Shown here: one piece after another, positions 21,408 through 32,591 of the stretch
Layout of the letters: every line of letters begins with the position of its first letter
How positions within the stretch are numbered: the stretch's first letter is position 1
Assembly (NCBI GenBank): GCA_020055645.1
Contig: CM034546.1
Coordinates: 15,996,001-16,060,000, forward strand
Length of the DNA: 64,000 bases
Direction: 5' to 3'
DNA from: Tomocerus qinae
Lineage: Eukaryota > Arthropoda > Collembola > Entomobryomorpha > Tomoceridae
Notes under the pieces: model-generated
Told to the model about the DNA's origin: nothing
Database searches by the model: none
The model's input: only the letters and a program-made list of their open reading frames with translations
Position numbers and translations under genes: made by a program

Positions 21408-21772
21408 ATAGATACAATTGGTATTCCAAAGAAAATCAATAATCTTATTGGCAAGCAATCGATGAAGGATAAATGTGTTTCCAATAGTAGTAGGACCGGA
21501 TTGAATTTAATCAGGAATACTGATGGACCCATGAAAATTCCGAAAGCTATTCCAGTTATGTTAATACAGTGAAAAGTAGCTTTCAGCGGGAAAATTCTTT
21601 TGTACGCCCATTTTTCATCTTCGTGGATGTAATTTTCTGTAAAATTACATTATAAACATAAATCAGACAGAACAATTGATATAATAAAGGTGATTCTTGG
21701 TTGATCTGACACCAGCGTACAAAATACTGTTAATGGCAACCAGCTTAGGCACTTTAACTACAAATTAATAAA

Positions 21773-21850
21773 TGTTCATCAATCAGAATTGGATTCAACT
21801 AATGGGTACTAATTCCCCTTGGTTGCCAGTTGAGAAATTAATTGATATGC
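21773..21850. repeat. Short repeat shared with 29878-29955
   Basis: GTTCATCAATCAGAATTGG, then ATTCAACTAATGGG and GAGAAATTAATTG, matches GTTCATCAATCAGAGTAGG...ATTCAACCAATGGG...AAGAAATTAATTG at 29.88 kb. The copy here is next to the palindromic element at 21856. Confidence 0.5.
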
Positions 21851-21855
21851 ATGTG

Positions 21856-22286
21856 TTAACGGCAATAAGTAAATTCAGGCATTAAGCTTAGTGCCTAGGC
21901 AATAAGTAAAATTTTGAAACATTTTAGTTTTTCATACTTAAAATTTGAAAGAACATTCATATACCATTATTTCGTATTTGTATTTGAATAAGGACATTTT
22001 TACAAGTCCAAAATGGTAAAGATGTTTACTGTGTCATGATTAAAGTGCGAGTTATAGACCATAAACGTTTTGCATAAAAACCACTATAACTTCTTAAGAC
22101 TTAGTCGCACGCTATTCATATGCGGCATTTCGAACTCGTTACAATGTCCTTATTTAGGAAAAAGAATATAATTGGTCAATATAAATGGTCTTCTAAAATT
22201 TAAATACCAAAAACTAGAATTTTTCTAAAATTTTACTTATTGCCTAGGCATTAAGCTTAATGCCTGAATTTACTTATTGCCGTTAA
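21856..22286. mobile_element. TTAA-flanked foldback element with GCATTAAGCTTAATGC repeats, small copy
   Basis: The outer inverted repeats read TTAACGGCAATAAGTAAATT, then CAGGCATTAAGCTTA-TGCCT. Ends are TTAA on both sides. Beyond them the flanks are again inverted (TGCATGTG / CACATGCA), so the restored target would be a palindrome. An alternative reading is a 4-bp CATG duplication with termini TGTTAACGG. It is the same family as 52710-53836. It lies in the intron of the 7TM gene. No transposase is visible. Confidence 0.75.
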
Positions 22287-22969
22287 CACATGCATGCACA
22301 TTCTTATCAATCTTAAATTCAAACATATTAATCTTGATTTTAGTATCATGTAGTTTTTTCATAAATATCGGTGAATAATCAAATACAAATATAATAAATT
22401 AATTTGATTAACTAAACGACTAATTTAAAATATTTTATACAATAAGTAAACATTAGGAAATTATTTCAGGCGCGAGAAATTCCTAAACCATCCTCTTAGT
22501 TATGTTATTTCGGTAAAAGCTTTCACCAAATTAACGGCGTAGATTATATTCAAGAAAATCTTGTTACTGTAAGATAATTATGAATGATGCAAAGTTATTC
22601 CTTACCAAGTAAAAGAGTATCTTGTATGATGAGAGTATTCATTATTCGGGTGAAGTTTTTGTAATTTGAGGCCATTGTCCAATTGTAATACAGAGACCAA
22701 GACAGAGAAATGGACTGCATAATGAAGACAACAATGTAGCCGAGATGGAGAGTTGGCGCATAAACTTCAGCTACCAGCGTTAGTATGATGTACATATTGA
22801 ACAATGCAGAGCCAGAAACAAAAGCCAACCAAACTGCCAGTTGAAAACGATTTTTTGTGATCGATATTCGTTTGTTAACATGATCCCATTGGAAGGGCGA
22901 CGCCCTAAGTTTGGAACCGTACCAGGAGAAATACTCATTATAAGCATCCAGAAGAACCACCGTTGTCAT

Positions 22970-25658
22970 TTTGCGACAGTTTATAACTTTTATATTTTAG
23001 TTTTTACGTTTTTAATCCGTTTTAGTTACTATTATTGCTTGTTGGTTTTGCAATTATTTTATGCACTGCTTAATAAAATTATAGGAAATTTGGTTTACTG
23101 TTCTCAACTGTCTATTAATTTCATTCGCTCATTCAAGAACAAGAGAAGTGTTAGAAGAATGATAAATTGGAAAATATTTTTGGAATAAATGTATCAATCT
23201 ATGCTTAAGTTCACTGCAGAAATAAATCCTTACCTTTAAAATATACCGAGATGTTTGCACTAGAAAGTAGAAAACATAATAATATTATAATACACATTTG
23301 CCCCACATGTATAATTATAATATAGCAGGTACTATGGAATAGCAGTCAATTCGGCAAATTCCTCATACAAGTTTATTGGACATGAAAGAGGAGAATTTAA
23401 TTTAAATTAATCAAGTAGAAAGCATAGACATTGGTCTTAGGTTTATTCAAAAACAATACTTCATAGAAAAAGAATTAAAAATTTCCTAAAACATAATCGA
23501 AACTCCCTGCAAATACGAAAGTGGTACATGGACAAATGAAACCTAAATGTTATTAGGTTCAGTTATAAAAAAGAGTGGAGGTAAATTAGTTTTGTCCATG
23601 TCATTACTAATCATTTTCATAGTAATAGTTATTGACATAATATATCAATATAATAAGCAAATCATTAAGATTCAGAAAATAATTCTATCATTGGCGAGTG
23701 CGAGTATCCTAGCCCTTTTAGCTGAACAGAAGTTGGAACAGAAAATGTACTTGAATTGGCGTAAAATTTCTTTTTTAAATATTAATAAATATTTTAAATA
23801 TTATTAACGTAAATTACATTTTTAATGAAGCGTAGATATGAGTTGGAAAATCAAGATATATCCCCTTTTTCGAAAACAAACTCTTGCTTACACAGTCAAT
23901 TTTTACTATTGATTGAAGTAATAAGCATGAAGCATCTTTGAGTCCGTGCAGTAAGACGGTCACCGTTACCACAATCTTCTGTTTCTTATTTTTTGAACAA
24001 AGCCCAATCTAATCTGATGCTTTTGTAGCTGAATTATTTTCAAATTCCAATTGTCTGTGTACTTTCTGATCGGAGCTTAAACTGCTTTGTTTTGGAGTCC
24101 TTAATCTTATTATAATATTCATATTCTTATAATATTCTTATACTCTAAATAACGTTGATAAAACCTTAATGGTTTGTCCATGTACATTTCAGAATTTGCA
24201 GGGACTTTTTAAAGACCATAGGGACTCGTTAATTAAACAAAGAAACATTGTCAGCAATTGACCGTTTCAATTACTATTCTGGACTTTTAAATTTTTTCAA
24301 AGACCCATTCAATTGCATTCGTAGGAGTATTATCTACCTGTATAATGCCTGCTGAATATAATGCAAGAACCACGTATATAGCTTTGTAATATTTATTATG
24401 CCATGCTAGCATAAGTGAATGTCTAAACGAGTCTCCAACTAGTGTTTTGTAAATGACCATTGGTCAAAATGGCCACAATACTGCATGCTAACTGTAAATA
24501 TATCTTCCATATCTCTGGATCATCTCAGGACTATAAGGTAATTAGCCTGGAGTTGGGAGAAGACGTCATTGCCGTATATATTAATTATTATAAGGCATGA
24601 AAAAGGCAAAAAGGTGACTTTTTGGTTGCTTTTTGCCCCGCGAAATTAGCAAAAAGATGCATTTTTTCTTTTATGATTGCCCTTTTCCCAGTAAAATTAG
24701 CAAAAAGAAATTGCCTATTTTAAATTAAATGATTTGCAATTTGTATAATACAGCTTTCACATGTAGCAAACGCTATAGAAAAAGGGCAAAAAGGCACAAA
24801 AGGTGCAAAAAGACTTCATGTACTGATTAGAAATATAAATATTTGGAAATCTGTAAATTTCTAGTCACACCGTATTTAGCCAAACTTCATCGACCGACCG
24901 GTGATGACAGACCGTCACAATTTTCTGCACATGCACCATTCGCATTTATCTGATAGCAAAGATTTTCAATAAGTTAGGCACACAAAAGTGGAGACAAAAA
25001 ATACACGTTTCATGGTAATAAATAATGGTTGCCGTAGTAGTAAGAATAAAGTCACATGTTTGTAAAAATTCAATAAACGATTTGTACTAATGCATCTGCT
25101 TTTGAATCAAAAATATTAGTCACTTTAAACTTTTCTGTAGTTGTAGTCTTTAATTGCCTTTTTTTGTTAGCTAGTGCAAGGAATAGTTGTATAGCGCCCC
25201 AAATGATATTTTGGCCGCTTTTAAATTTCATTTTGGCCAGTATCATAATAAAAAATTTTGGCGCGGCACAACACTGAATGGCCAGCTCTCAGAAAGTCTA
25301 CATAGGTATATCAATTCTCGGAATATCCGACAAAATATATTATATACTAATATCTCAATAGACATGCACGGTCCCCGACATTACTTATGCCAATGCCAAG
25401 GAGTCTGCAGTTACAACTAATACCAATTCTAACTCTACTTAATTGCATCCAATCTTTAGAGCCGTTTGGTCTTAAGAAATTATGTTCTGAAGAAATTAAC
25501 AACCTGCTACGTCGACTGTTGGCAATAAGTTTATTTCTAAATTTTGAATGAGCCAAACTTTATAATTTTATAAATAACTTTATTTAAGTTTGTAACTCAC
25601 CTTATTTTTATGTAAAGTTAGTTAAAATGAAGGTATTGCGTCATTAAAAAGGCAAAAA
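22970..25658. other. Intergenic, paralogous to about 45.5-49.97 kb
   Basis: Several segments match the region upstream of the intact IR at 49974: 23480-23580 with 45545-45625, 24340-24560 with 46180-46400, and 24594-25658 with 48920-49973. An inverted pair (CATGGACAAATGAAACCT near 23528 and GGTTTGTCCATG near 24172) suggests an old MITE. The open frame at 23547-23807 is not supported as a gene. Confidence 0.5.
24594..24850. mobile_element. MITE with GGCAAAAAGG-type ends, copy 1
   Basis: Repeats of GCAAAAAGG and AAATTAGCAAAAAG, with partly inverted ends, match 48924-49125. The copy there has clearer ends, GGCATAAAAAGGCAAAG and AAAGACCTTTTTATGCC. Since both paralogous blocks carry it at the same place, the insertion predates their duplication. 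Confidence 0.5.
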
Positions 25659-26735
25659 ATGTATTTAAAAATAATTATCTATATTCTGACGCTTTTTCAA
25701 AATATTTCTGAAATTGACAGTGGTGTTAAAAATATATCCCTTTTTCAACACTGTGATTTTCAATGTGGCATATTTCCAAAACTCAGAGTTGGTCGACTTG
25801 TTTTTGGTAGCCAATCAGAATTCTCAACCTTGGAATATTGCAAACTATACTTGGAACAAAACTCTTTTACAACGAGATGCAGATAATCCATCAGACTTGA
25901 TAAACAGCCCGTGCAGCGTTAATGTGATTGTTGAACCAGATATATAGTAAAGACATAAATTGGTCCATTGTATTTGGACAAGAAGTTAATCGACTGCAGT
26001 CGAATTTGATAGTAATATATGAGCATAAAAAGAAAGAATCCCTTCTAAGGAATTGATTTCCAAAATCTCACAATTACTTTGTTTGTCCAATTTATTTTTT
26101 GTTCATAGAAGACGAATACAAGCTTTCTATCTTCACCGGCGAGTTTTACTCACCAGAATTCAAATTTGTGGAAATAGGTACAGAAGTGGCAGAAGACAGG
26201 TGGATAATTACTTGGAAAAAATTTAACTCTCATCTTCACCAGCAAATAGTAATTGCCAACGTCATTAATGGCAGGCAAACAAAAGAGCAAACAGGAAAGC
26301 GTGTATGTAGTGGATCATTTTATAGCACGGCCAAGCAAAAACAATGCTCACTAAATATAAGAGCCATTGAAATGATGAGAACAATCTTTAATTTTACACC
26401 ACAATATGTAATTAGACTCCCTCATAGCATCAGATCTGATGTTATCATGATTTCATACAATTTAGTACCATTTCTGGAGAAAACAAATTGGTATATTGTA
26501 CAAATGATCGAATATGAATTTCAAATGACTGGCCTTTATTGTGAACCCAACGAACAGTTTCATGACGTGTCATTAACAGTGCTGGTCCAAAACACATTCG
26601 ACACGCCTTCCTTCGTGTTAATCTTCTTTTCATTCTCATTAGCCTATTTTATCATTTTGTATGGCTTGCAAAAAAATAAGGTGCCACTAATAAGGCTGTG
26701 TGACTTCATTTTGTAATGATAGTTCTATGCGTATT
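25659..26735 (+). pseudogene. Family 2 ionotropic receptor pseudogene
   Basis: Closely matches the intact gene at 49974-51100 but is broken in several ways. A frameshift near 25760 lies after the NISLFQHCDF segment. An insertion at about 25940 (AGATATATAGTAAAG against AGATAGTAAAG) disrupts the frame. A Trp codon has become TGA near 26056. A deletion joins the TGTGACTTCATTTTG segment directly to a GATAGTTCTAT segment that lies about 65 bp further on in the intact gene, after which homology stops. The pore, the second ligand-binding lobe and the last membrane segment are missing. The surviving frame at 26099-26716 covers only the middle part. Confidence 0.85.
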
Positions 26736-27295
26736 AAATAGCATTTCAAAACTTCTAATAATCCAAATTGGTTCTGCTACATCGACAAACTTATTCAACA
26801 TTATTTAGTAGAGCTGGGTTTACTTTTTACTACCCTTGTGCCAGTTGAGACATCTTTTCGCAGAATTAAACAACAGTACTGGGTGCCACTATTTATTCTT
26901 TCAAAATATTTTATTCGTAAGTTGTACTCATGGATTTTGTGTTTTTCCAAAATCCCACGGGGAATCGAATTTTTCTGATTTTGAAAGGAAGCTTTTTGGT
27001 AACTTTGTGGGAGCTTTTTCGAAAATAGAATCTTTCATTGTTCTCTGTATTTGATGCTACAATCTACAGTTATTATTTTGGTGTAGGAAATTCCTTTTTA
27101 TCAGGAATTTAGGGCTGCAGCTAATTTTTCCAACCTCTGTAGAAAATAAAAGTATATTAATTTAAATACTCATTGTAGTTACAAAATTACAAAATAACTT
27201 AATGGGATGTTTTCGAAATTGTTTTTATTACTGTGAATGGTGGCCTGTTGAATTTCTCTTGAGTGCTAGATTTGCCCCTTACCTGGGTTCACTAG
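26736..27295. repeat. Dispersed repeat family R, copy 1
   Basis: ATAGCATTTCAAAACTTCTA, AATTGGTTCTGCTA, TTTTTCCAAAATCCCA, AATTTTTCCAACCTCTG and TGGCCTGTTGAATTTCTC occur in the same order at 28390-29045 and 48155-48772. Non-coding, on the same strand in all three. Confidence 0.65.
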
Positions 27296-27300
27296 TACTT

Positions 27301-27465
27301 TATATAAGGTATTCATTATATCTGGCTGACATTTCTGCGGTTGAAGTTTTCTTTCTCTATCATGCATTTATATACAGAGGAGCTGAGTATATTAATACAC
27401 TTAACAAAATGGGTTTCAAATTGGAAAGAGTTTTACAATTGCTATTCTTTATATTTTATGATTAA
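27301..27465 (+). pseudogene. Promoter and first codons of a second IR pseudogene
   Basis: TATATAAG (27301-27308), TCTGGCTGACATTTCTG and ATACAGAGGAGCTGAGT correspond to the region upstream of the intact IR at 53854. The ATG at 27409 begins MGFKLERVLQLLFFIF, similar to MSFKLKRFYNCFSLY of that gene, and stops after 18 codons, beyond which homology is lost. This copy lacks the 1.1-kb element that sits in the 5' leader of the intact gene, so it acts as an approximate empty site. Its centre reads GTATATTAATAC. Confidence 0.75.
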
Positions 27466-27483
27466 ATTATATCGTCTGCTTAA

Positions 27484-27580
27484 TGTTACCATGTAACAAG
27501 CCATTTTATCATGACTGCTACAAAGTAACAAGCCATTTTATCATGGCTGTGACAATGTGACAAGCCACATCGCCTGATGC
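27484..27580. repeat. Short tandem repeat, AACAAGCCATTTTATCATG unit
   Basis: GTAACAAGCCATTTTATCATG occurs twice, at about 27495 and 27527, followed by a degenerate third copy (GTGACAAGCCACATC). Small tandem array of about 32-bp units. Confidence 0.5.
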
Positions 27581-27804
27581 AGTGGTTTGTCACTGCAAAA
27601 TTCACGCGAAGTGCGAGAAAATTTTTAAATTTTCAACTTATTTGGAGTTAACTAAAATTGTTCTAATTTTTAAGGATCGAATTACTTCATTTTCAAGGAT
27701 TCTAGCTCATTTAAGTACAAGAAAATTCATATATTATTGAACATGGTTCTCTCTGCTCTCTTGCACTAAACCATAATAAAATATTTTTACTAGCCGATCA
27801 AAAA

Positions 27805-29641
27805 GGACCTAGGCCCTATCTTTACTCTACATAAACGTAATATTTTAAACATAAAGTGGGACATGCGCATGGAATTTTTTTTGTATTAATGTATTAAGGT
27901 TTGTATATTTGTCCGTAATATTTTGTAATTAATGAGTAAGGGTAATATTTTGCAATTAATGAGCAAGGACTAGACTTAGAATATCAGTACTGAGTCCAAT
28001 CAACGGTCTATGAATTTCGGGCCAATGCGCAGTCGCTAGAAATTTACTGATTTCAACATTTTCTAGCACACTTTGTGTGCTAGGATTCAGCTAGTTCTAT
28101 ATATAATCGCAGACTTTAAAAAATCAACCATCTATGTATGTAAGTATGGTAGGGAAAATCTAGGGAACGTGCACATATTACGTAACGCAAAATTCCCTCC
28201 CCCATGCATAACGCAACGCTGACTGTAACACTTTTGGGTATGTCTTCTTCCCATCAACTGCACACGTACCATATACGTTCCTTAAAAGCAAAATACGCAT
28301 GCGCATGCATGCCTACTTCCTCTTAACCACTGAAATGAGTCGTTTCAAAATATTATAGCATCAAAACATAATAGAAATTTACAAAAGATGATTATTGGTG
28401 ATTGAATGGAGATGATTAGCGAAAGGGGACATTTCGAAACATTAGACATATTAATTAGCATTTCAAAACTACTAGCAAAACTCCAAACTGGTTCTGCTAT
28501 ATATATGGACAAATTTATTTGCCATTTTTTAATAGAGCTGGTATTACTTTTTACTGCCCCCTTTATTACTTCGTGCCAGTTTATACACCTTTTCTGCAAA
28601 ATTAAATAACTGAGGACTACTATTTTTTCCATAAAAATATTTATTTGTATGGTGTACTCATTGGATTTGTACATTTTTCTAAAATCTAGGGAATCTTATT
28701 TTTCTGATTTTAAATGGGAACTTTTTGGAGTGTTTATTAAAAATGGAGTCTTTCATTGTTCCCTGTATTTGACTTTGATGCTACAATCTACCTACACTAC
28801 AGTTGTTATAATATATTGGTTTAGGAACTTCCTTTTGATCAGAATGTTGGCGCCGCAGCTAATTTTTCCAACTGCTGTAGAAAATTAAAGTATATTTAAA
28901 ATATTGTATTTACAATGTAAACATAATAACCTAAGGCAAATACCGATGATTTTTTTCAGAATTGTTTTTATTACTGTGATGGGTGGCCTGCTGAATTTCT
29001 CTTGAGTGCTAGGTTCGCTCCTTTTAGCTGGGTTCACTAGTTATAAATAAAGCTAGTCTATATTCCGGGGACAATATCGTACGGTGAGTATAAAGTATTT
29101 TAGATGTATAGCTTTTTACAATTCAACTTTTCATGGTTTCTCAATTAGTGGGTCGGCGTCGAAGGTAGAGATTTTACATTGATATGTGTAGGTGTAGGGA
29201 CTTTTGTGTAAGAAAAGTGTCCACATCTCCGGACAGGGAGGAGGTACATGGCAAGTGTATTATCATGTAATTGACCAAATTTTAAATTTTCCCGCACATG
29301 AAATAACAGAAACCTTAAGCGAACCGAAAGATGGAAATATTAGCATACAGTAGACATGAACTGCTTTGTTATAAAATACTAGTTGAATCCTAGCACACAA
29401 AGTGTGCTAGAAAATGTTGCAATCAGTAAATTTCTAGCGACTGCGCATTGGCCCGAATTTCATAGACCGTTGATTGGACTCAGTAGTCTAGTCCTTGCTC
29501 ATTAATTACAAAATATTACCCTTACTAATTAATTACAAAATATTACGGACATAGATACAAACAAACATTTATTCAAGAATAATGAAAGAATCCCATGCGC
29601 ATGCCCCACTTTATGCTTATGTAGAGTAAAGATAAGGACTT
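27805..29641. mobile_element. Large foldback element enclosing a repeat R copy
   Basis: Inverted arms of about 260-290 bp: 27805-28097 and 29383-29641. Left arm landmarks CTTTACTCTACATAA, TCCGTAATATTTTGTAATTA, GGTCTATGAATTTCGGGCCA and CACACTTTGTGTGCTAGGAT recur in reverse order and complement on the right. The centre holds repeat R copy 2 and unassigned sequence, with no transposase frame. Confidence 0.7.
28390..29045. repeat. Dispersed repeat family R, copy 2
   Basis: Same ordered landmarks as 26736-27295 and 48155-48772, including GGTTCTGCTATAT and GGTGGCCTGCTGAATTTCTC. Nested inside the foldback element. The short frames in it are not supported as genes. Confidence 0.65.
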
Positions 29642-30110
29642 GTTGGGATTTACTACCAGTGTAAAAAATATCATTTGCCACTTAACAGTGGTAAAGGCAT
29701 TTTAATGGCATTTAAGGTTAAATACCACTAGCTAAAAGTAGTGGTAAGGTAAGAGCGGTATAAATGGTATAAATGATAAAAAATAGTTTCATTTAAATTT
29801 CGTGTTTGAATTTTGAATAAAATTCGGTGCCAAAGTATGAAAAAGCTTAGCAGATGATCATTGTTGTCACCGATTGATAAGTGTTCATCAATCAGAGTAG
29901 GATTCAACCAATGGGGGCGCTGACAACCCGTGCCGATTAAGAAATTAATTGCAATTAAATTAGCATCAATTTTAAATGGACAATACCAAACAAAATCTTT
30001 CTTTCTTCATTTTGTTATAACTTTTGGTATAAAATCAAATAAATATGAATAATTTTGATTGATTAATTCTGTTTAGTTTTTTTTAATCAGATCCTTCTGA
30101 CGGGTTAAAA
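29642..30110. other. Intergenic, short repeats
   Basis: Contains a TACCACT / AGTGGTA-rich stretch (29645-29780) and the short repeat shared with 21773. Homology to the 3' flank of the third IR copy starts near 30083 (AATCAGATCCTTCTGACGGG). No gene seen. Confidence 0.4.
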
Positions 30111-32591
30111 TTACTTTTTACTATACACCCTCTTAAATACCTTTTTACTTCGGTGGGAAGCTACTGAAACCCTACAACAGGCGAAGCTCCATTTTTTCCG
30201 TTTCAAATTAATAAATATTGTTGTAAAACTACGTCGTAATTTGGAAATTAATTGACAAATAATGCTAAACAAGACATATTTAACTTCCCATAAAAATGCC
30301 AATAAGAATAAAATGATACAGATCAAATAAATAGCATTAATTGTGAAAATGTTTGAATTATAAAAATTTAAAGGACGGGGTTGCGGTTTAGCGAAACAAT
30401 GCTTACACAAAGTGAAATTAAAGTAGTTGAAAACATCCATCCATTTTGCATACAGACCAGATTCAACCAACGTAAAAAGATGTAGATGTAAGTATTCTTT
30501 AAGAAAATTAGACAGGCTATCCACTCCAGTGCCAAAGGTAATGGTATTGTTGTCAGGTACCCCAAAATACAACTTTCGTTTTAGCTGGACGCCCTTATTA
30601 ATATCCCAATGGGAATCGTTTAAAAATCGATGAATCCGGCTTTGTCTATCTACAAACACTGATCGGTTACATTGAGAAATCCAATGTTGAAAACTGGATA
30701 AAGGAGAAGTCAATGGGAAATGAATCTTTTTGCTAAAAGAATTCGCATTTTTTCGAAAAATAGGATATTCATCGATATCGAAAGAGAGAAGGAAATTCAT
30801 ATTTTTTTCATTTTCCTCAATTCGGTTTGAAAAATTTAATGCAGATCTTACAGTTTCAATTGGTACATCTTGAAATTTTAACCTTTTAGACATGAAGCTT
30901 AAACCCTCGCACTTCTCAATGTTTTTAATGACTGTATCCACATTATTGTTTGGCGTTTCGTTCAAATATACGTAACAGTTGTAGTTGAACAGTATAGTTT
31001 TTTGGAAATACGGTGACATTGACGATGGGTCGTACGGCGATTCTCCCATTAGTGTACCGACAACAGAAATATCGTCCAAAGTGTTAATATCATCAAAAGA
31101 TTCGATTTTCTTTACAGCTCTGGGTTCGACCAAGTCGGTGATGACAATGCCTGCATAGCCGTAGGTGAGAACTATGAACATCAATAGATATGGACCAAGA
31201 ACAATTTTGAACCAGAAATATTTGTCCAACTTTTTAGGGTATCCGAAATTGTTGCCCAGTGCATAAGCACAAGTAAAAATGAACTGGTGAATTTCGTTGT
31301 ACTTCAAGTGCAAAGTCAATTGGAAGAAGAATGTGACAAGGAATATGGTCAACAGAATTACAACCCATGCATAAGTTTTAAATGGACGGATGTAGCCGTA
31401 GAACGACAGACTCTCGTCCTCCAGAACGACACAAGATATATAACTATAGCTCTCTGTGCCAGTTAGAGCTGTGTTGCGAGGGTCTGTCATTGGTCTTTCA
31501 TATAATATATCCGGCAATATGATCTTGGCATAAGGGCATAAAGGTGAACCAATTGTTGTGTTAGGAAATCTGTGAAGTATGATCGAAGTTAAAATAAAAC
31601 TTATATCGATTTTGTCGTCCTCGAAAGCAGATCGAAAATTTTCGTTCTTCAATATAGGCCCACAATAACCTCTTATAGATTGTGCAGCTAGATCCGCTAC
31701 ACGTTCAATTACCGCTTGTATTTGTTCTTCCATGACATGACTTTTCAACGCCGTGTCAGCACGCATCTTTCTTAAGGCTGCTCTTTCCAGGGTATTTTCT
31801 TCTGTTGCATTTTGTAAAAACACTAAACTGTCTGTAAATTGTTTAGATAATCGGATTTTCTTGTTATCATACCAACATTTCCCACAGACGAAAAAAATCC
31901 TGTGGTCTTCTTCAACTAATGACTGCACAAAATAATGTCCTTCCAATCCACGAAAATGAGGTTCAATCTCATTCAAAAATTTGGTTTGATGCTCTGGGCT
32001 ACTCAGAATTTCTTTTTGAATGAGAAAATAAACATTTGTGTGATCTCTTATATTTGGTACTTCCATTATGAAACATTTTTTTAACAGTGACAGATAAGGT
32101 TTCTTGAATATAGTTTTTGTATTGAACCTGAAATTATTTCCTACGTATAGAGTTATATACTCTGTCAATGCAAAATCGATGGAGTTGTCCAATTCTATAT
32201 CTACTGAAAAATATACTACGCATTTGAATCGGTTATTCAAATATGGTGAATATTTCACGATTGATCGTCTGAATTTACACACTTGCACCGAATCCGTAAT
32301 TTCTTGATACAGTTGGGATTCAATTTCCTGCCTGTTGACATTTTTATGCTTTTGAGCGAAAGTCCTTTTTATCAAATCAACATTTGTGATAGAGTATGGA
32401 GTTTTTGTCTGATAAAGTTCTTCCAATATTTCTGTAGTTGGTGAGGAGTCCGTTTTGTAAATTATTATATTGATATAACAATCCTTCTCAATTGAAAATA
32501 GATTTTCTAACTTGCCAGCATCAACAACACTCTGTAGATTCGAAATGATAATCATAAGAATTCTAATGTATCGAAATTTTGATACAATCAT
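30111..32591 (-). CDS. Divergent ionotropic receptor, family 1, copy B (826 aa)
   Basis: Single-exon paralog of 10495-12978 and 38669-41152, collinear over the full length. It has a signal peptide, a long extracellular domain, and M1 around YAWVVILLTIFLVTFFFQL. The pore-like segment has CAYALGNNFGYPKK, one residue shorter than the other copies (FTCAYA against FTCCAYA). TYGYAGIVITDLVEPRAV, a second ligand-binding lobe, a final membrane segment and the tail KKVFKRVYSKK follow. Substitutions against copy A are spread through the extracellular domain (for instance IRGYCGPILKNENF against TIGYCGPILKNDNF) while the membrane core and tail are nearly constant. All three frames remain open, suggesting they are maintained. 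The start at 32591 is the ATG shared in position with the paralogs. Confidence 0.85.
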   Translation of the reverse strand: MIVSKFRYIRILMIIISNLQSVVDAGKLENLFSIEKDCYINIIIYKTDSSPTTEILEELYQTKTPYSITNVDLIKRTFAQKHKNVNRQEIESQLYQEITDSVQVCKFRRSIVKYSPYLNNRFKCVVYFSVDIELDNSIDFALTEYITLYVGNNFRFNTKTIFKKPYLSLLKKCFIMEVPNIRDHTNVYFLIQKEILSSPEHQTKFLNEIEPHFRGLEGHYFVQSLVEEDHRIFFVCGKCWYDNKKIRLSKQFTDSLVFLQNATEENTLERAALRKMRADTALKSHVMEEQIQAVIERVADLAAQSIRGYCGPILKNENFRSAFEDDKIDISFILTSIILHRFPNTTIGSPLCPYAKIILPDILYERPMTDPRNTALTGTESYSYISCVVLEDESLSFYGYIRPFKTYAWVVILLTIFLVTFFFQLTLHLKYNEIHQFIFTCAYALGNNFGYPKKLDKYFWFKIVLGPYLLMFIVLTYGYAGIVITDLVEPRAVKKIESFDDINTLDDISVVGTLMGESPYDPSSMSPYFQKTILFNYNCYVYLNETPNNNVDTVIKNIEKCEGLSFMSKRLKFQDVPIETVRSALNFSNRIEENEKNMNFLLSFDIDEYPIFRKNANSFSKKIHFPLTSPLSSFQHWISQCNRSVFVDRQSRIHRFLNDSHWDINKGVQLKRKLYFGVPDNNTITFGTGVDSLSNFLKEYLHLHLFTLVESGLYAKWMDVFNYFNFTLCKHCFAKPQPRPLNFYNSNIFTINAIYLICIILFLLAFLWEVKYVLFSIICQLISKLRRSFTTIFINLKRKKWSFACCRVSVASHRSKKVFKRVYSKK

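Larger units (their letters stand above)
20616..22969 (-). pseudogene. Gustatory-receptor-like 7TM gene split by a MITE
   Basis: Exon 1 is 22969-22606 (donor GTAAGG). Exon 2 starts at 21636 (acceptor TTTTACAG) and runs to a stop at 20616. It is interrupted by a 177-bp MITE at 21231-21407 with an 8-bp target duplication. Omitting the MITE and one duplicate gives exactly 1200 nt, 399 aa plus stop, the usual length of arthropod gustatory/odorant receptors. Several hydrophobic segments are visible (FQLAVWLAFVSGSALFNMYI, MSAAALFFAIALHILFNFF, VPMPVFLIFPLGAIVITIVE), with a C-terminal LRLNIGPYFYLRREITLIIL region resembling the last segments of GR proteins, although the classic TYhhhhhQF motif is not clear. 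As sequenced the gene is disrupted; the insertion could be polymorphic. GR-like is the best call; another 7TM family is possible. Confidence 0.65.

Noticed and set aside
23547-23807. 86-aa hydrophobic frame
   Set aside because: AT-rich sequence, not preserved in the paralogous region at 45.6 kb, and no recognisable motif.
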